Shown here piece after piece: positions 62,161 to 64,000 of a DNA stretch of 64,000 bases (position 1 is the stretch's first letter; each line of letters begins with the position of its first letter). Origin of the DNA: Gigaspora margarita (lineage: Eukaryota > Glomeromycota > Glomeromycetes > Diversisporales > Gigasporaceae); contig WTPW01000322.1 of NCBI GenBank assembly GCA_009809945.1, forward strand, positions 63,338 to 127,337, in the 5' to 3' direction. A program made the position numbers and the translations under genes. Below the pieces are notes generated by a model. The model made no database searches and was not told the origin of the DNA. It saw only the letters and a list, made by a program, of their open reading frames with translations.

Positions 62161-62630
62161 GGATTGCCCAAAAAAAAAAAAAAAAAAAAAACTTTAAATA
62201 AGAAATGTTTTTTGTTAAATACAATCTGCTAAAAAAAAAAAAAAAAGAACATAAGAAAAATTTATTAATATCGTTCATTCAAAAAAATATATATATATAT
62301 ATTTCAAAATTTCCTATTGGTCATCGATCATTGGGTAATCCCATGATGTACCTGGCTTTAGCTGCCCCCATATCTTTATCTGTTCCACAAATCAAAATAA
62401 ACTACATAATAGCTCATAAGTTAACAATAAAAGGATATTTTTCAAGACCAGTTAAAAATCATGTATGATAATTCAAATCTAATAACACAACTACATTTCC
62501 ATATTTGTATCTGTTCTACAAATTAAAATAAACTACACAACAGCCCATAAGTTCTGAAATTAATAGTTATAAGAATATTTTTCAAGACTAGTTAAAAATC
62601 ATGTACGATTATTCAAATCTAATAATACAA

Positions 62631-63095
62631 CAGGACCCCGGACATCTCTCATATAGGTCATAACTGATCTGCATGAATTTAGACATTTTTGCTACCCCTA
62701 AAATCAAGATAATTTGCTAAAAGTTGGATTATTACATATAAATTTTATAGTAATTTGCTAAAAACTAAATTATAACATCTAGCATCAGGTAAATAAATAT
62801 AGTGCAAATTTTTTAAAACTGTAATTAATAAAACTCTGCGCAAATCTATGACCCTGCCAATGGCCGTTAAAGAATTATTATTATTATAAATATTAAATGC
62901 TAGCTAGTTTTTCATATATCATATATTTTAATATAATTTATTACAAATAGTCAATTATAAAATTTTACAAAAATAATAAAAAATAAATATTTTATTAAAA
63001 AAAAAACTACAAAACATATTACAAGAGACATCACAAAAATGCCTTAGAGATACCACAAACACCATAAAGACACCATACAAATACCACATAAATAC
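62631..63095. other. DNA after the end of array 2
   Basis: Starts with gaccccggacatctctcat, which directly follows an acceptor-like CTAATAATACAACAG and could be the terminal exon of an array-2 gene: each possible frame meets a stop within 12 codons. The rest is AT-rich with nothing recognised. Confidence 0.35.
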
Positions 63096-63250
63096 CATAA
63101 ATATACCACTACACACCGTACAATCACCGTAGAGACACCGTACAAGACACCGTATAATCGCCGTAGAGAACCGTATAATCGCCGTAGAGACACCGTACAA
63201 ATGCCGTAGACACTGTAGAGACTCCGAACAAATGCCATAGAGACTATATA
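63096..63250. repeat. Short tandem repeat around caccgtacaa / cgccgtagaga
   Basis: About seven degenerate units of 18-27 bp built on ccgtagagacaccgta and taatcgccgtagaga. The minus-strand frames through it give Tyr/Cys/Ser-rich repeats with no known motif. Confidence 0.7.
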
Positions 63251-63264
63251 CCAAGAAATAAATA

Positions 63265-63690
63265 CTGGAAAGGATGACTCCAACGGCGAAGCACCGAAAT
63301 GGGCAGCTCCAGTAATGAAAAACCCACGAAACAAACCCCTAAAACGAAACTTTAGTACACAATAAAACACAAAAAGAAATATAAAGCATCGAAATGGACG
63401 ACTCCAGTAATGAAAGCACTAATATAGACGACTCCAGTAATGAGAACCCACAAAGGAAAGTACCAAAAAAAGTTAGTACATGCAACGTAAAAAGATATGC
63501 TAAACTTAACAAATACATAAGTTTACAGACGAAGAAAAGAAATCTGTATACTTACCAAGCCCCACCATGAACCGAAAAACTATGCAGGCACTGGAATGGG
63601 TGACACCGTCGACGAAGAACAAGCACTGGAATGGACGACTCCAATGACAAAAAAGTACCAAAGTGAATGGCTCCAACGACGAGAAATAAA
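63265..63690. repeat. Six degenerate copies of a TGGA...TCCA hairpin motif
   Basis: Units like gcactggaatggacgactcc followed by agtaatgaaa occur at about 63290, 63388, 63422, 63590, 63626 and 63661, spaced 30-170 bp. tgga/tcca arms pair around a short loop. Similar in style, not in sequence, to the repeats at 29020. Confidence 0.65.
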
Positions 63691-64000
63691 AATAAATAGT
63701 TTTAAATACTGTACTTATAAATGTCAAGAAAAAAATAACTTACAATACCCATTTTTTTGCATCTTGAATATGGGTTTTAATCGTCTAAATTAGTAAGTGA
63801 ATTTTGTAATTAGTAGGTAGTTAAAAAAGTATTAATAAAAAAAGAAAAAATTTTTTAACTTATCTAATATAAGTTACGATCTTGTGTAACTGATACTGGT
63901 TCTAAAACAAAAAAAAATTAAATTAGATAAAAAAAAATGTTAAAAATAAAATTTATAAATAAAAAAAATTAAATAAAAAAAATTAAAAAAAAACTTAAAA
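63691..64000. other. A-rich end of the window, nothing seen
   Basis: Low-complexity A/T sequence. The short open frame ending at 63793 has no motif. Confidence 0.5.

Larger units (their letters stand above)
54270..62190 (+). mobile_element. Full-length but degenerate LINE (APE-RT-RNase H)
   Basis: 7.9 kb element ending in about 21 A, with target duplication of a few A plus actttaaat (54261-54269 and 62191-62199), so both ends are present. ORF1 begins at 54849, ORF2 at 56564. Order in ORF2: apurinic endonuclease, reverse transcriptase, RNase H, CCHC-like knuckle, Lys-rich tail. The 3' end aataataaaggcaggattgcc forms a short hairpin before the tail. Nested inside the MULE. Confidence 0.9.
49432..62369. 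mobile_element. Composite MULE-type DNA transposon, 12.9 kb with nested insertions
   Basis: Left end GGGGGTGGCTAAAGTTAGGT and right end inverse of GGGGGCAGCTAAAGCCAGGT; the match continues over ~48 bp. Flanked by ATATCTT at 49425-49431 and 62370-62376. Other array monomers show the uninterrupted catatctttatctg. Subtracting the nested fold-back (905 bp) and LINE (7.9 kb) leaves about 4.1 kb, a normal MULE size, with a decayed MULE transposase on the minus strand. The duplication reads as 7 bp, shorter than the usual 8-11 of MULEs, so the superfamily call rests on the transposase. It sits inside one intron of array 2. Confidence 0.87.
39592..62620 (+). repeat. Tandem intron array 2 (interrupted), about 48 monomers
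   Basis: Plus-strand monomers, about 138 bp, with consensus parts GTAAGTTCTGAAATTAACA, ATATTTTTCAAGACCAGTTA, ATTCAAATCTAATAACAC, CATATCTGTATCTG and AAACTACATAAYAG. Each ends YAG, then three variable bases, then GTRAGT. There is a canonical-looking branch site CTAAT, and from it to the final YAG the consensus has no other AG. Triplets include CAC (39837), CAA (39931), TTC (40038), CAT, CTT, CTC, CTA, CCT, TTG, ATT and CCC, mostly starting with C. Joined, none of the three frames contains a stop, so coding cannot be decided. About nine donors read ATAAGT. The last acceptor is CTAATAATACAACAG at about 62616-62630, followed by non-array GC-richer sequence, a possible terminal exon. Interrupted by 40665, 43747, 44030, 45494, 48511 and the 12.9 kb MULE. 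Confidence 0.7.

Noticed and set aside
63044..63370. Minus-strand frame with VSLRRLYG-type repeats
   Set aside because: Follows from the short tandem repeat at 63096; no start context or known motif.

Overview
The window looks like nuclear DNA of an arbuscular mycorrhizal fungus (Glomeromycotina, Rhizophagus-like). It is strongly AT-rich, has short GT-AG introns, is crowded with transposons, and carries relics of families I associate with these genomes: 34-residue TPR repeats, WD40-like plus ion-channel proteins, divergent kinases, MULE transposases, and LINEs with endonuclease, reverse transcriptase and RNase H. The organism call is inference from content. Only one conventional gene looks intact, a mitochondrial-type seryl-tRNA synthetase (2373-4226, minus).

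The main result is at 10.9-28.1 kb. This looks like a diverged AT-rich satellite, but each 70-115 nt monomer, read on the minus strand, is an intron ending YAG and beginning GTRAGT, and consecutive introns are separated by exactly 3 nt (6 nt twice). Joining the triplets of the 10.9-19.5 kb array by hand gives one continuous 89-codon reading frame. It starts with an ATG created across the first splice junction and ends at a TAA in a conventional terminal exon. The other two frames of the same joined string have 3 and 11 stops. I read this as a gene with 85 exons, 83 of them internal micro-exons of 3 or 6 nt, and 84 phase-2 introns. An upstream direct duplicate (20.6-28.1 kb) gives a homologous, stop-free but 3'-truncated and partly damaged reading.

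A second array (39.6-49.4 kb, resuming at 62.4 kb) is on the plus strand, has an unrelated ~138 nt monomer, and shows the same YAG-NNN-GTRAGT design. Its triplets are less varied and all three joined frames are open, so its coding status is undecided. It begins at the last splice donor of a decayed protein kinase.

Layout: 1-2.4 kb, AT-rich with a TTTCGG repeat block; 2.4-4.2 kb, seryl-tRNA synthetase; 4.3-7.4 kb, decayed TPR gene; 7.4-10.8 kb, a TIR element, an assembly gap, GC-rich hairpins and empty AT-rich DNA; 10.9-28.6 kb, two micro-exon gene copies in an ~8 kb direct duplication; 28.6-31.2 kb, hairpin-rich repeats; 31.2-36.3 kb, ion-channel pseudogene split by a retroposon and a MITE; 38.5-39.6 kb, kinase pseudogene; 39.6-62.6 kb, second array invaded by mariner-like, Harbinger-like, SINE and MULE insertions. 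The MULE is a 12.9 kb composite (49432-62369) holding its own decayed transposase, a 905 bp fold-back element and a 7.9 kb LINE. After 62.6 kb there are only low-complexity DNA and short tandem repeats.

Many insertions have clear target-site duplications, and several can be checked against an empty site in another monomer or in the sister duplicate, so the order of events can be read: array first, MITEs next, then the 8 kb duplication, then copy-specific insertions.
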